DNA from: Verrucomicrobiia bacterium
GTDB taxonomy: Bacteria; Verrucomicrobiota; Verrucomicrobiia; Limisphaerales; JADLHS01
NCBI GenBank assembly: GCA_026125285.1
Contig: JAHCLO010000019.1
Coordinates: forward strand, 1-64,000
Direction: 5' to 3'
Length of the DNA: 64,000 bases
The notes beneath the pieces were generated by a model that was given only the letters and a program-made list of their open reading frames with translations, was not told the origin of the DNA and did not search any database. Of this stretch, positions 16,833-24,488 are shown one piece after another (the first letter of the stretch is position 1; every line of letters starts with the position of its first letter). Both the position numbers and the translations under genes were made by a program.

Positions 16833-17246
16833 CTACGGATAATGGCCGGCATGAGACAATTTGTGTCGCGCTTCCTCGCGGTCCGGGTCGTCGAAGTGCA
16901 ACAACACGGCTGTGGCGCGGGCGACGGGTGTCAGTGGTATGATGCGCCCACCCTGAGCGCGGAAATGCTCGGACCACGAATCGGTCCTCGGATTAAAGAG
17001 GGAGACGATGCGGTGGGTTGCCGGGTCCACCGAGGCGATGTTCGGGCCTTTGAAGCGATTGCAGTGGAGGCAGGCGAAAGCGAGGTTGGCCAGTTCGGTT
17101 TGTCCCCGGTGTTGCGTGGCGATGACGTGGTCGGCCTCGTGGGCGAAGAACGCGCCCGTTTCGGGCATCAGACAGTATTCGCAGCGGCCTCTGGCCCGTT
17201 CCCGAACGGCGGCTCTGAGGGCGGCCGGTATCTGCGGTTGACTCAT
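16833..17246 (-). CDS. HNH endonuclease
   Basis: The 137-residue protein has CEYC (zinc pair) at about residues 22-25, then FAHEADHVIA with the catalytic-type His, then NLAFACLHCNRFKG with the Asn and the second zinc pair. This is the HNH pattern of small stand-alone nucleases. It probably nicks or cuts DNA, or acts as a toxin-like nuclease. Its start overlaps the stop of the upstream gene by four bases (ATGA), so the two are translationally coupled. Confidence 0.85.
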   Translation of the reverse strand: MSQPQIPAALRAAVRERARGRCEYCLMPETGAFFAHEADHVIATQHRGQTELANLAFACLHCNRFKGPNIASVDPATHRIVSLFNPRTDSWSEHFRAQGGRIIPLTPVARATAVLLHFDDPDREEARHKLSHAGHYP

Positions 17247-17590
17247 GCCGCAGCCGAACGTAGCGCCTGCACTTCGGTTTTAATGAGCGTGACGAACCGG
17301 TCCACCTCGCACATCTCGTCCAGTTCGGCCTCTTCCGCCGGAGTCAATGAGCCGTCCTGGTTGCGGCGGAGCAGTTCCTGGGCGCGCGCTGTGGCGTGTT
17401 CGGATGGACGGAACGCGAGGATTTCTTCCCCTGATGGCCGGCGGGCCAGAAAGGAAACCACTTCCCGGCGCAGTGCCGAACTGGCCGACCAGGTGCGGCG
17501 CAATCCGCGCGCGATGATTTCAGCGAGGTGGTCGCGTTCCGTTTCCAATTGCCGGGCCAACTGGTCAGGAATCTCGATGGTCAACTGCAT
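17243..17590 (-). CDS. Small protein coupled to the HNH gene, antitoxin-like
   Basis: 115 residues from ATG 17590, chosen because MQLTIEIPDQLARQLE is a typical start for ribbon-helix-helix or Phd-like antitoxins. The middle is helical and Arg-rich; the C-terminal part (NQDGSLTPAEEAELDEMCEV) is acidic. A TPAEEAELDE segment is frequent in small proteins encoded before HNH or PIN nucleases. The gene ends four bases into the HNH gene. An antitoxin or accessory role is inference from size and coupling. Confidence 0.6.
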   Translation of the reverse strand: MQLTIEIPDQLARQLETERDHLAEIIARGLRRTWSASSALRREVVSFLARRPSGEEILAFRPSEHATARAQELLRRNQDGSLTPAEEAELDEMCEVDRFVTLIKTEVQALRSAAA

Positions 17591-17664
17591 GGACAGGAGG
17601 CTAATCCGGAGCGCCGCCGTCGTCAAACCTTGCGTAGCAGAGTCCAACGTGAGGAGACCAAAAT

Positions 17665-17702
17665 CCGAAATCCGAAACTGGCTTGATCCTCGTTACCTCG
17701 GC
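17665..17702. repeat. Direct repeat, right flank of HNH module
   Basis: CCGAAATCCGAA (17665-17676), an 11-nt gap, then CCTCGTTACCTCGGC (17688-17702). It matches the left flank at 16794-16830. The two copies frame the HNH gene pair. Confidence 0.7.
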
Positions 17703-17707
17703 CACGA

Positions 17708-17950
17708 TTGATCGGCCTTGTTTTAACAATGTGGGGTTCGTTGGTTGCTTCTGCCGTCGAACTCCAGATCGGTCAGGCCATAGCTCCGCCGGGCGCCGTG
17801 GCGAGCGTGCCTGTCAACGTCAGCGGCGCATCCGATGCCGTGGCCGCGCAATTCGACGTATGCTTCAATTCATCTGTCGTTTGGCATCGGTGAAGTCAGG
17901 ATCGCAAGCAACGCACGGGCCTTGTCTGGCAGCGTTTCCTAGCTCATGGA
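17708..17950 (+). pseudogene. Truncated cohesin-like secreted protein
   Basis: An ATG at 17708 opens a signal-peptide-like start (MIGLVLTMWGSLVASAVE). It is followed by LQIGQAIAPPGAVASVPVNV, SGASDAVAAQFDVCFNSSV, the beginning of a cohesin-type fold. The frame stops at 17893. In another frame the sequence continues FGIGEVRIASNARALSGSVS before a second stop, suggesting one frameshift plus truncation. Nothing of the remaining protein is present. Confidence 0.55.
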
Positions 17951-18075
17951 AGTATTTTACCGGTTCGTGCAGGGGCGGCAGCTTGCGGATCCCGCAATTT
18001 GCGGCGCGGAATCTGGCGGATCTCGTGTGCGGCGGGCTAAACCACCGCAGGTGTTTCCAAGGCCTTTTTGAATGT

Positions 18076-18104
18076 TTGACCTTCCGGGGGGCGGTCCCTA
18101 GACT
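18076..18104 (+). promoter_or_regulatory. Putative sigma-70 promoter of serA
   Basis: TTGACC (18076-18081), 17-nt spacer, TAGACT (18099-18104). A start point about seven bases later leaves roughly eight bases before ATG 18119. No Shine-Dalgarno sequence is seen. Confidence 0.55.
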
Positions 18105-18118
18105 CCCGCGTTCGTTTT

Positions 18119-19717
18119 ATGAAGATTTTGGTTTGTGACCCGATTTCGCCCAAGGGGATTGCGCTCCTTCAACAAAGGTCGGAATTCCAGGTCGTCGTAT
18201 TGCCCAAACGCCTTTCCGAGGCCGATCTACTCCCACTGGTCGGGGACGCCACGGCGATGGTCGTGCGTTCCGAGACCCGCGTGACACGTAAGGTCATCGA
18301 GGCCGCGCCCAAGTTGCGTGTAGTCGGACGCGCCGGCGTGGGGGTGGACAACGTGGACGTGGAAGCGGCCACGCAACGCGGAGTGGTGGTGATGAATACG
18401 CCCGGTGGCAACACCGTTTCCACCGCCGAGCTGTCCTTCGCCATGATTCTAGCCCTCGCCCGCAAGGTGCCGCAGGCACAAGCTTCCATGATCGAGGGCA
18501 AGTGGGACCGCAAGCAATTCCAAGGGATCGAACTGGCCGGCAAAACACTCGGCGTGCTGGGTATGGGGCGCATTGGGACGGAGATCGCCAAACGCGCCCT
18601 CGCCTTCGGCATGAGGGTGATGGCCTACGATCCGTTCCTCACGGAAGCCCGAGCCCGGACGTTGGGGATCACCCTGGCAACTGATCTTGACGAACTGTAC
18701 CGTGACGCAGACTTCATCACCGTCCATCTGCCCGTGACGGAACTGACCCGGGGCATGCTCAACAGTGCGGCGTTCGCCCGGATGAAGCCTGGGGTGCGTC
18801 TCGTGAATTGCGCCCGCGGTGAGATTGTGGTCGAAGCTGACTTGCTGGCCGCGCTGGATTCCGGCCAGGTGGCCGCAGCGGCGCTAGACGTGTTCATCGC
18901 CGAGCCATTGCCTGCGGACCATCCTTTCCGCAAACACCCGGGCATTACCCTGACGCCGCACTTGGGCGCCAGCACGATGGAAGCGCAAGAGAAGTGTGGG
19001 ATCGAAGTGGCCGAAGTGATCACTTCCTATTTGCTCACCGGCGAAGTGCGTAACGCGGTGAACCTGCCTTTCCTGGATGCGGTAACTTACGAACTGGTCA
19101 AACCTTACATGACCCTGGGGGAGAAACTGGGCCGATTGCTGGCGCAACTGGCGCCGCCCCAGGTGGACCGCTTGCACATCACTTACGGTGGCAAGGCGCA
19201 GGAACTGCCCAACATTGACCCCGTCACGCGGGCGATCGTGCTCGGCTTCCTGTCGCGCGCGGCCGTGAAAGACCTCAACAACGTCAACGTGCGCAGCATC
19301 GCCGCGACCCTGGGACTGACGGTTGAGGAAAAGCGCTCGAACGAACCGGTGACGTTCAACGAGTGGCTGCACGTGCAGGTGTTCAACAACGGCGAGAAAG
19401 TCATTTCCGCCGGCGGCACGTTTTTTGGTTCCCCCAACAACCCGCGCATTGTGCGGCTGTACAGCACACCGGTGGAAATTCCCATCAGCGGCACCCTGCT
19501 GCTGCTCACCAACAAGGACCGCCCCGGGATCGTGGGCTACCTCGGCACACTCCTCAGCAAACACCGGATCAACATTGCCAACATGAGCCTGCATCGCGAC
19601 GAAGCCGGGGGGCAGGCTTTGACGGTGCTGACTCTCGACACCGAACCCACTGCGGCCGTGCTGGACGAACTTCAGCAGGATCCGGACATCCACAACGTAA
19701 AGGTTGTGATCCTTTGA
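18119..19717 (+). CDS. serA: D-3-phosphoglycerate dehydrogenase
   Basis: The 532-residue protein is a long-type PGDH. A substrate-binding half precedes the NAD-binding Rossmann motif GVLGMGRIGTEIAKRA. Catalytic residues are visible as Arg233 (NCARGEIV), Glu262 (AEPL) and His281 (PHLGAST). An intervening (ASB) domain and a C-terminal ACT domain (GTLLLLTNKDRPGIVGYLGT onward) complete it. It oxidises 3-phosphoglycerate to 3-phosphohydroxypyruvate, the first step of serine synthesis. The ACT domain suggests allosteric control, commonly by serine. A likely promoter lies just upstream. The next gene follows after 35 nt on the same strand. Confidence 0.96.
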   Translation: MKILVCDPISPKGIALLQQRSEFQVVVLPKRLSEADLLPLVGDATAMVVRSETRVTRKVIEAAPKLRVVGRAGVGVDNVDVEAATQRGVVVMNTPGGNTVSTAELSFAMILALARKVPQAQASMIEGKWDRKQFQGIELAGKTLGVLGMGRIGTEIAKRALAFGMRVMAYDPFLTEARARTLGITLATDLDELYRDADFITVHLPVTELTRGMLNSAAFARMKPGVRLVNCARGEIVVEADLLAALDSGQVAAAALDVFIAEPLPADHPFRKHPGITLTPHLGASTMEAQEKCGIEVAEVITSYLLTGEVRNAVNLPFLDAVTYELVKPYMTLGEKLGRLLAQLAPPQVDRLHITYGGKAQELPNIDPVTRAIVLGFLSRAAVKDLNNVNVRSIAATLGLTVEEKRSNEPVTFNEWLHVQVFNNGEKVISAGGTFFGSPNNPRIVRLYSTPVEIPISGTLLLLTNKDRPGIVGYLGTLLSKHRINIANMSLHRDEAGGQALTVLTLDTEPTAAVLDELQQDPDIHNVKVVIL

Positions 19718-19752
19718 ACGGCCAATCTACCAACCATCAAATTCATCACCTT

Positions 19753-20850
19753 ATGATTCACCAAACCATGAGACTGTTCTGGGCGGCGCTATTCGCGGCG
19801 CTGCTGGCTGCATCTGTCGGCTTCCGCCCGTCGGCTGCGGCTCAAGCCGCTGGCGGCGCGGTGTCCAAGCCGGCGGACAAGATCACCGAGTTGTTCGGTG
19901 ACGCGGTGCTGGCCAGGGGCAAAGGCGTAGAAATCAAGCGTAGCGAGTTCGACACCGCCTTGATGAGCATCAAAGCCAACGCCGCCGCGCAGGGACGCAA
20001 CATCCCGCCTGAATTCATGAGTACGTTGGAGCGCCAAGTACTCAATGACTTGATCGGGATGCAACTTCTCTTGAACAAAGCCTCCGCGGCGGACAAAACT
20101 CGGGGCCGGGAACAATTCGAGACGTCATTCCAGAAATTCAAAACGGACTCCAACGTGACCGATGCCGAATACGAGGAACGCCTGGCGCTGCAACTGCGCG
20201 CCCAAGGCTTGTCGCGGGAGCAGTGGGAAAAACAACGGGTGGACCAGATGACCGTCGGGTTCACCCTGGAGCGCGAGTTGAAGGTCAGCGTCAGCGACGC
20301 TGAAGCCCGAAAGTTCTACGACGACAATCCGTCGCGCTTTGAGAAGCCGGAGATGGTGCGCGCCAGCCACATTCTTCTGAGCACCCGAGACGCGGGCACG
20401 GGCACCGACCTGCCCGAAGCGAAGAAGCAGGAAAAGCGCAAACAAATGGAGGCCATCCTCAAACGCGCGCGCGCCGGCGAGGATTTCGCCAAGCTCGCCA
20501 AGGAATTCTCCGAGGATCCCGGCTCCAAGGACACAGGCGGCGAATACACCTTCCCGCGCGGCCAGATGGTGCCGGCGTTTGAATCCGCCGCTTTTTCGTT
20601 AAGCCCCAACCAGATCAGCGATATCGTCACCACCCAGTTCGGTTATCACATCATCAAGTTGAGCGAGAAAATTCCCGCGCGAAAGTTGGAATTCGCGAGA
20701 GTCGCGGACGAAGTGAAGGACGGCTTGAAGCAGCAGGAAATCCAGAAGCACCTGCGCGATTACGTCGAGCAGCTCAAAGCGGAAGCCGGGGTGGAAATCC
20801 TGGATGAGAAGCTGAAGATGCCCCTAGTTGGTCCGGGCGCAAAGCCATAA
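19753..20850 (+). CDS. Exported PpiC-type peptidyl-prolyl isomerase (SurA-like)
   Basis: About 365 residues from ATG 19753 (ATG 19768 also possible), with a signal peptide (MRLFWAALFAALLAASVGF). Residues about 50-170 form a helical SurA-N-like region (FDTALMSIKANAAAQGRNIP; QREQFETSF-type helices). A parvulin domain follows: MVRASHILLST, then GEDFAKLAKEFSEDPGSKDT, GGEYTFPRGQMVPAFE, and TQFGYHIIKL. It should assist outer-membrane or secreted protein folding in the periplasm. A longer frame overlapping serA lacks a signal sequence and was rejected. Probably co-transcribed with serA. Confidence 0.92.
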   Translation: MIHQTMRLFWAALFAALLAASVGFRPSAAAQAAGGAVSKPADKITELFGDAVLARGKGVEIKRSEFDTALMSIKANAAAQGRNIPPEFMSTLERQVLNDLIGMQLLLNKASAADKTRGREQFETSFQKFKTDSNVTDAEYEERLALQLRAQGLSREQWEKQRVDQMTVGFTLERELKVSVSDAEARKFYDDNPSRFEKPEMVRASHILLSTRDAGTGTDLPEAKKQEKRKQMEAILKRARAGEDFAKLAKEFSEDPGSKDTGGEYTFPRGQMVPAFESAAFSLSPNQISDIVTTQFGYHIIKLSEKIPARKLEFARVADEVKDGLKQQEIQKHLRDYVEQLKAEAGVEILDEKLKMPLVGPGAKP

Positions 20851-20870
20851 TCCCTTCGAACCTTTAGGAA

Positions 20871-21338
20871 TCAGAGCGAGAACTTCTTAGAATATCGCTT
20901 TTTCGATTCTTCCTCTTCCACCGCGCCCGGGCTTTCCGACGGCGCGGTTTTGGTTTCGGGGGCTGGTGCGGGCTGCGCGGTTGGCGCCGATGGTTCAGCG
21001 GCTGCGACTTCGGCCGGCGCTTGCGGAGTTTGCGCCGCCTCGACGAACGCCAAGCGCACGGTCATGAGCGACTGTTTGAGCAACGTCTCCTCGTTCCGCG
21101 TCAGGTTGCCCTTAGTCTTGGCCTCAATCACTTCCAACTGATCAATGAAGAACCTAGCCGCCTCCAGATCGCACTCGGTCTGGCCCGTTTGCGGGTTGGG
21201 CGCCTTGCCCAGGAGCATCATCGCGAGGTTCGATTGTTGGAGAATCATCCGGGCAAAAACTGCGGACTGCATCTCCGCTCGACTTAAATCCGGGGGCACG
21301 TCGGACCCGAGTTGCGCTTCTGTGGATGTTTCACTCAT
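20871..21338 (-). CDS. DUF1844 family protein
   Basis: The 155-residue protein starts at ATG 21338, two bases after the upstream stop, with GAAAGG as ribosome binding site inside the upstream gene. The conserved N-terminal part (FARMILQQSNLAMMLLGKAP, then DLEAARFFIDQLEVIEAKTK, then LTRNEETLLKQSL) is DUF1844. A long Pro/Ala/Glu-rich disordered tail ends in KKRYSKKFSL. DUF1844 proteins are small, widespread and of unknown function. It is translationally coupled to the LON-domain gene. Confidence 0.88.
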   Translation of the reverse strand: MSETSTEAQLGSDVPPDLSRAEMQSAVFARMILQQSNLAMMLLGKAPNPQTGQTECDLEAARFFIDQLEVIEAKTKGNLTRNEETLLKQSLMTVRLAFVEAAQTPQAPAEVAAAEPSAPTAQPAPAPETKTAPSESPGAVEEEESKKRYSKKFSL

Positions 21339-21339
21339 A

Positions 21340-22071
21340 TCAAGCCTTTCGATGATTGCGAATATCGCGCAATAAAAATTCAATGAGCCGCCGCAAACGC
21401 GTTTCCACGTCCAACGCCTCCAGAATCGCCTGCCGTTCCCGCGCTCCCTTCAAGACGGCGCACGATACCAGGTCCACCGCATGCTCTGGCTTGGCAATGG
21501 AATCCAGATACCCCATGACATCCTTGGCCGAGAATGGCGGCGGTTGGGTTTGCGCGTCTTTCCCCGCGGGCGACAGAAACGAAAACGGAAACGGCAGTCC
21601 GAGTTCAAACCGAACCTGCAGGAGTTCGCGCACCTTGGCCAGCAGCGCGTCCGCGGCCACGCTGTCGCATGGCGGCGTGAAAAGTGGCCGGATGTCTTGG
21701 AGGCGATAGGGCCGATAGCGGATGACGGAAACCAGTTCCACCCGGGCCACCCCCTGCAGAACCAGGTGGGAGGTGCCGTCTGGATGGCTGACGGCCACGC
21801 GGATCAATCCCAGCCCGGCCACCGGCATTGGCGTTTCGCGCGCACTACCCGGCCGCCGCATCGCCACGCAGAACATGCGCTCGCCGTGCAACGCGTCGGC
21901 CAGCATCCGGCGGTAGCGTGGCTCGAAGATGTGGAGCGGCAGCCACGCCTGCGGCAGCAGGGTGGCGTTCGGCAGCGTCATCACGGGAACTTCCAGCGGC
22001 AGCTTCACGCCCCCCAATGTAGGAAACTTCGCGCCCGGCGCAAGGGACAGATGCACGCTTGCCAAAGTCAT
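21340..22071 (-). CDS. LON substrate-binding (PUA-like) domain protein
   Basis: The 243-residue product carries the N-terminal domain of Lon protease without the ATPase or protease parts. LPLEVPVMTLPNATLLPQAWLPLHIFEPRYRRML matches the PLF.L..V.LFPG..LPL.IFEPRYR pattern, with GERMFCVAM and GLIRV following. A helical region completes it. Stand-alone LON-domain proteins occur in many bacteria; function is unknown. The gene directly precedes the DUF1844 gene and is divergent from the coiled-coil gene at 22098. Confidence 0.9.
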   Translation of the reverse strand: MTLASVHLSLAPGAKFPTLGGVKLPLEVPVMTLPNATLLPQAWLPLHIFEPRYRRMLADALHGERMFCVAMRRPGSARETPMPVAGLGLIRVAVSHPDGTSHLVLQGVARVELVSVIRYRPYRLQDIRPLFTPPCDSVAADALLAKVRELLQVRFELGLPFPFSFLSPAGKDAQTQPPPFSAKDVMGYLDSIAKPEHAVDLVSCAVLKGARERQAILEALDVETRLRRLIEFLLRDIRNHRKA

Positions 22072-22097
22072 GCCCCCCCGGCATGTTAGGCGCCAGT

Positions 22098-22907
22098 ATG
22101 AAAAACTTGATTGGGGTCATCATCCTGGCCGCCGCCTGCATTGGTCTGGCCGTGGTGTGGGTCACTACGAAGAAGCGGGCTGCGGAGGAGAAACTCAAGG
22201 ACACTGAAACCATATTGTTTCACTCCAACAAATGGGTGGATACCAGCGGCAAACTGGATGAGCAGATCCAGTTTAACATTCAGTTGACCAACAAGCTCAC
22301 CACCGTTGAACAAACGTACACCGACACAACCAACAAGCTCACCCTGGTTTCCCGGGAGCTCGCCAACGTTTCCAACGCGCTCGCCAAGACCGAGGCCACA
22401 CTCAAGGCCGAACAGGAGGAGGTCGCCAAGCGCGATGCGAAAATCGCTGGGCTGGAATCGCAGAATGTGGCGCTGGACCAAAGAGCCATTGATTTGAGCG
22501 TGGCGCTGACGAACCTCACCGAGCAAATCACCGAAACTCAGCGCAAACTCACCGCTTCCGAGGGCGACAAGGCTTTTCTGGAACGCGAACTCACGCGTCT
22601 CATGGGCGAGAAAGCCGAGCTGGAACGGCAGTTCAACGATCTGGCCGTACTTCGCCGCCAGGTGGCCCGGCTCAAGGAAGAGCTTTCCATCGCCCGCCGA
22701 CTGGATTGGATTCGCAAGGGCCTCTTCGCCACTACCGATCAGAAAGGCGCGCAACAACTCCTGCAGGCCGGTCCCACCGCGCCGGCACCCGTCGAAGCCC
22801 GGACCAATCTCTACGACTTGAACGTGGAGGTCAGCGCCGACGGCTCGGTGCGCGTCATTCCGCCGCTCACCAACGCACCGGCAGCGACCAATGCCCCGGC
22901 ACCATGA
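22098..22907 (+). CDS. Membrane-anchored coiled-coil protein
   Basis: The 269-residue protein starts at ATG 22098 with one hydrophobic helix (LIGVIILAAACIGLAVVWV), then a long coiled coil (about 30-210) with leucine heptads and KL.....L repeats. The C-terminal end (LYDLNVEVSADGSVRVIPPL, then TNAPAATNAPAP) is low complexity. It resembles periplasmic tethered coiled-coil proteins, function unknown. Its stop overlaps the moaA start by four bases (ATGA), so the two are translationally coupled even though no functional link is evident. Confidence 0.72.
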   Translation: MKNLIGVIILAAACIGLAVVWVTTKKRAAEEKLKDTETILFHSNKWVDTSGKLDEQIQFNIQLTNKLTTVEQTYTDTTNKLTLVSRELANVSNALAKTEATLKAEQEEVAKRDAKIAGLESQNVALDQRAIDLSVALTNLTEQITETQRKLTASEGDKAFLERELTRLMGEKAELERQFNDLAVLRRQVARLKEELSIARRLDWIRKGLFATTDQKGAQQLLQAGPTAPAPVEARTNLYDLNVEVSADGSVRVIPPLTNAPAATNAPAP

Positions 22908-23962
22908 CCGGAGCCGGGTCGTTGGTGGATTCCCATGGGCGGATTCTGCGCGACCTGCGCGTCAGCCTGACTGACCGATGCAATTTCCGGTGCCTGTATT
23001 GTCTGCCGGAAACCGAAGCCGCCCAGAACTTCTATCGCGGCCACTGGGCGCATCTGCCCAATCCGACACCCATCGTCCAGCAATGGGTCCCGCGGGGCAA
23101 CCTTCTCAGCTTTGAAGAGGTTGAACGTGTCGTCCGCCTGGCGGTCAGTCTGGGTCTGGAAAAAATCCGGCTGACCGGCGGCGAACCTTTGTTGCGCCAC
23201 GATGTCGAGCAACTCGTCGCGCGGATTGCCCAAACGCCGGGTCTGGCGGACCTCGCCATGACCACCAACGGCTTCCTCTTCCCGTCCAAAGCTCGGTCGT
23301 TGCGCGAGGCCGGATTGCGACGGGTCAGCTTCAGCTTGGATTCGCTCGATCGCGACAACTTCCGGAAAATCACCGGTCGCGATGGCTTGGCCGAAGTATT
23401 GCAGAGCATCAGGCTGGCACAGGAACTGGGATTCCATCCCGTCAAAGTCAACGCCGTGATTATCCGCGAAATCAACGATCATGAGATCGAATCCCTCGCC
23501 GAGTTCGCGCGGACCCATGACCTCAGCCTCCGTTTCATCGAATTCATGCCGCTGGATTCCGCCCGTGCGTGGCAAAAGGAGATGGTGGTCAGCGGCACGG
23601 AGGTCCTCGCCCGGCTGCAAGCGCGCTTTGCATTGCACCCCGTGGCGCCGGACAATCCCTCGGCCACCGCGAAACGTTGGAGATTGCCGGATGGCCGCGG
23701 AGAAATCGGAATCATCGCACCAGTGAGTGAACCATTCTGCGGCCACTGCAACCGCATCCGCCTCACCGCCGACGGCAAAATCCGCACCTGCCTTTTCAGT
23801 GTGACCGAGCACGATCTCCGTCCGCACCTGCGCGGCGGCGCCTCCGACGAAGCGATCACGGAATGGTTGCGCGCCGTCGTCTGGCAAAAGGAAGCGCGCC
23901 ATCACATCGGCGAGCCGGATTTCGTGTCCCCGCCGCGCTCGATGAGTTGCATTGGCGGGTGA
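22904..23962 (+). CDS. moaA: GTP 3',8-cyclase (molybdenum cofactor synthesis)
   Basis: The 352-residue radical-SAM enzyme has the N-terminal cluster motif CNFRCLYC (Cys26, Cys30, Cys33) and the C-terminal cluster CGHCNRIRLTADGKIRTC (Cys279, Cys282, Cys296). It also has LTGGEPLLRHD, the conserved R in TNGFL..., and the Gly-Gly terminus (CIGG). It converts GTP to 3',8-cyclo-H2GTP with S-adenosylmethionine, the first step of molybdopterin synthesis. Compared with usual MoaA, about 20 extra residues lie just after the first cluster (FYRGHWAHLPNPTPIVQQWV). No other moa gene is in this window. It starts at ATG 22904 overlapping the previous stop. Confidence 0.95.
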   Translation: MTGAGSLVDSHGRILRDLRVSLTDRCNFRCLYCLPETEAAQNFYRGHWAHLPNPTPIVQQWVPRGNLLSFEEVERVVRLAVSLGLEKIRLTGGEPLLRHDVEQLVARIAQTPGLADLAMTTNGFLFPSKARSLREAGLRRVSFSLDSLDRDNFRKITGRDGLAEVLQSIRLAQELGFHPVKVNAVIIREINDHEIESLAEFARTHDLSLRFIEFMPLDSARAWQKEMVVSGTEVLARLQARFALHPVAPDNPSATAKRWRLPDGRGEIGIIAPVSEPFCGHCNRIRLTADGKIRTCLFSVTEHDLRPHLRGGASDEAITEWLRAVVWQKEARHHIGEPDFVSPPRSMSCIGG

Positions 23963-23967
23963 TTGCT

Positions 23968-24483
23968 TCAGCGCGCCTTCGCGCGTTTCGGCCCCACTAC
24001 CCGCGGAGGCAACAGCCATTCGAGACTGGCACAGCGTCCGCAGCGCAAATGCTCCACCTCCAGACGGCACAACGCGCCTTTCTTCAGCGCCAGCAGGAGG
24101 TTCGGCCCGCCGGTCACCAGCATTGAAATCAGGCCGCTGAGATCCGGTTCGTGGCCAACAAGCAATAGACTTCTCGGTGCGGGACGCAACGCGTTCAGTT
24201 GCGCCACCAGTTTTTCCATATCGCCCCCTGGGGCGAGATGTTGGGTGAATTCCACCCGCCCATGCAAACGCAGGCCGCGTTCGACGATGTCCGCTGTCTC
24301 CCGCGTCCGCCGCAGCGGACTGGTGAAGATGACGTCGAGGGGGATTTCCAATTGCCGCAGGGTATGGGCGAGCAGTTTCGTTCGTTGGATGCCTTTCACC
24401 GTGAGAGGCCGATCCGCGTCGTGCTTAAACTTGGGATCGCCCCGTTCAACTGCTTCGCCATGCCGCAAGATGTAAAGTTTCAT
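23968..24483 (-). CDS. sixA: SixA-type phosphohistidine phosphatase
   Basis: The 171-residue histidine phosphatase has MKLYILRHGEAVERGD with the RHG catalytic His at residue 8, then RPLTVKGIQRTK, SPLRRTRETADIV, and LLVGHEPDLSGL with the second His. Small size and the RHGEA start fit SixA, which dephosphorylates phosphohistidine. ATG 24483 is chosen because the family starts there; it lies five bases after the CHAD stop. It is the last gene of a ppk1-CHAD-sixA set, which suggests a role in polyphosphate or phosphate signalling. Confidence 0.88.
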   Translation of the reverse strand: MKLYILRHGEAVERGDPKFKHDADRPLTVKGIQRTKLLAHTLRQLEIPLDVIFTSPLRRTRETADIVERGLRLHGRVEFTQHLAPGGDMEKLVAQLNALRPAPRSLLLVGHEPDLSGLISMLVTGGPNLLLALKKGALCRLEVEHLRCGRCASLEWLLPPRVVGPKRAKAR

Positions 24484-24488
24484 AAGCG

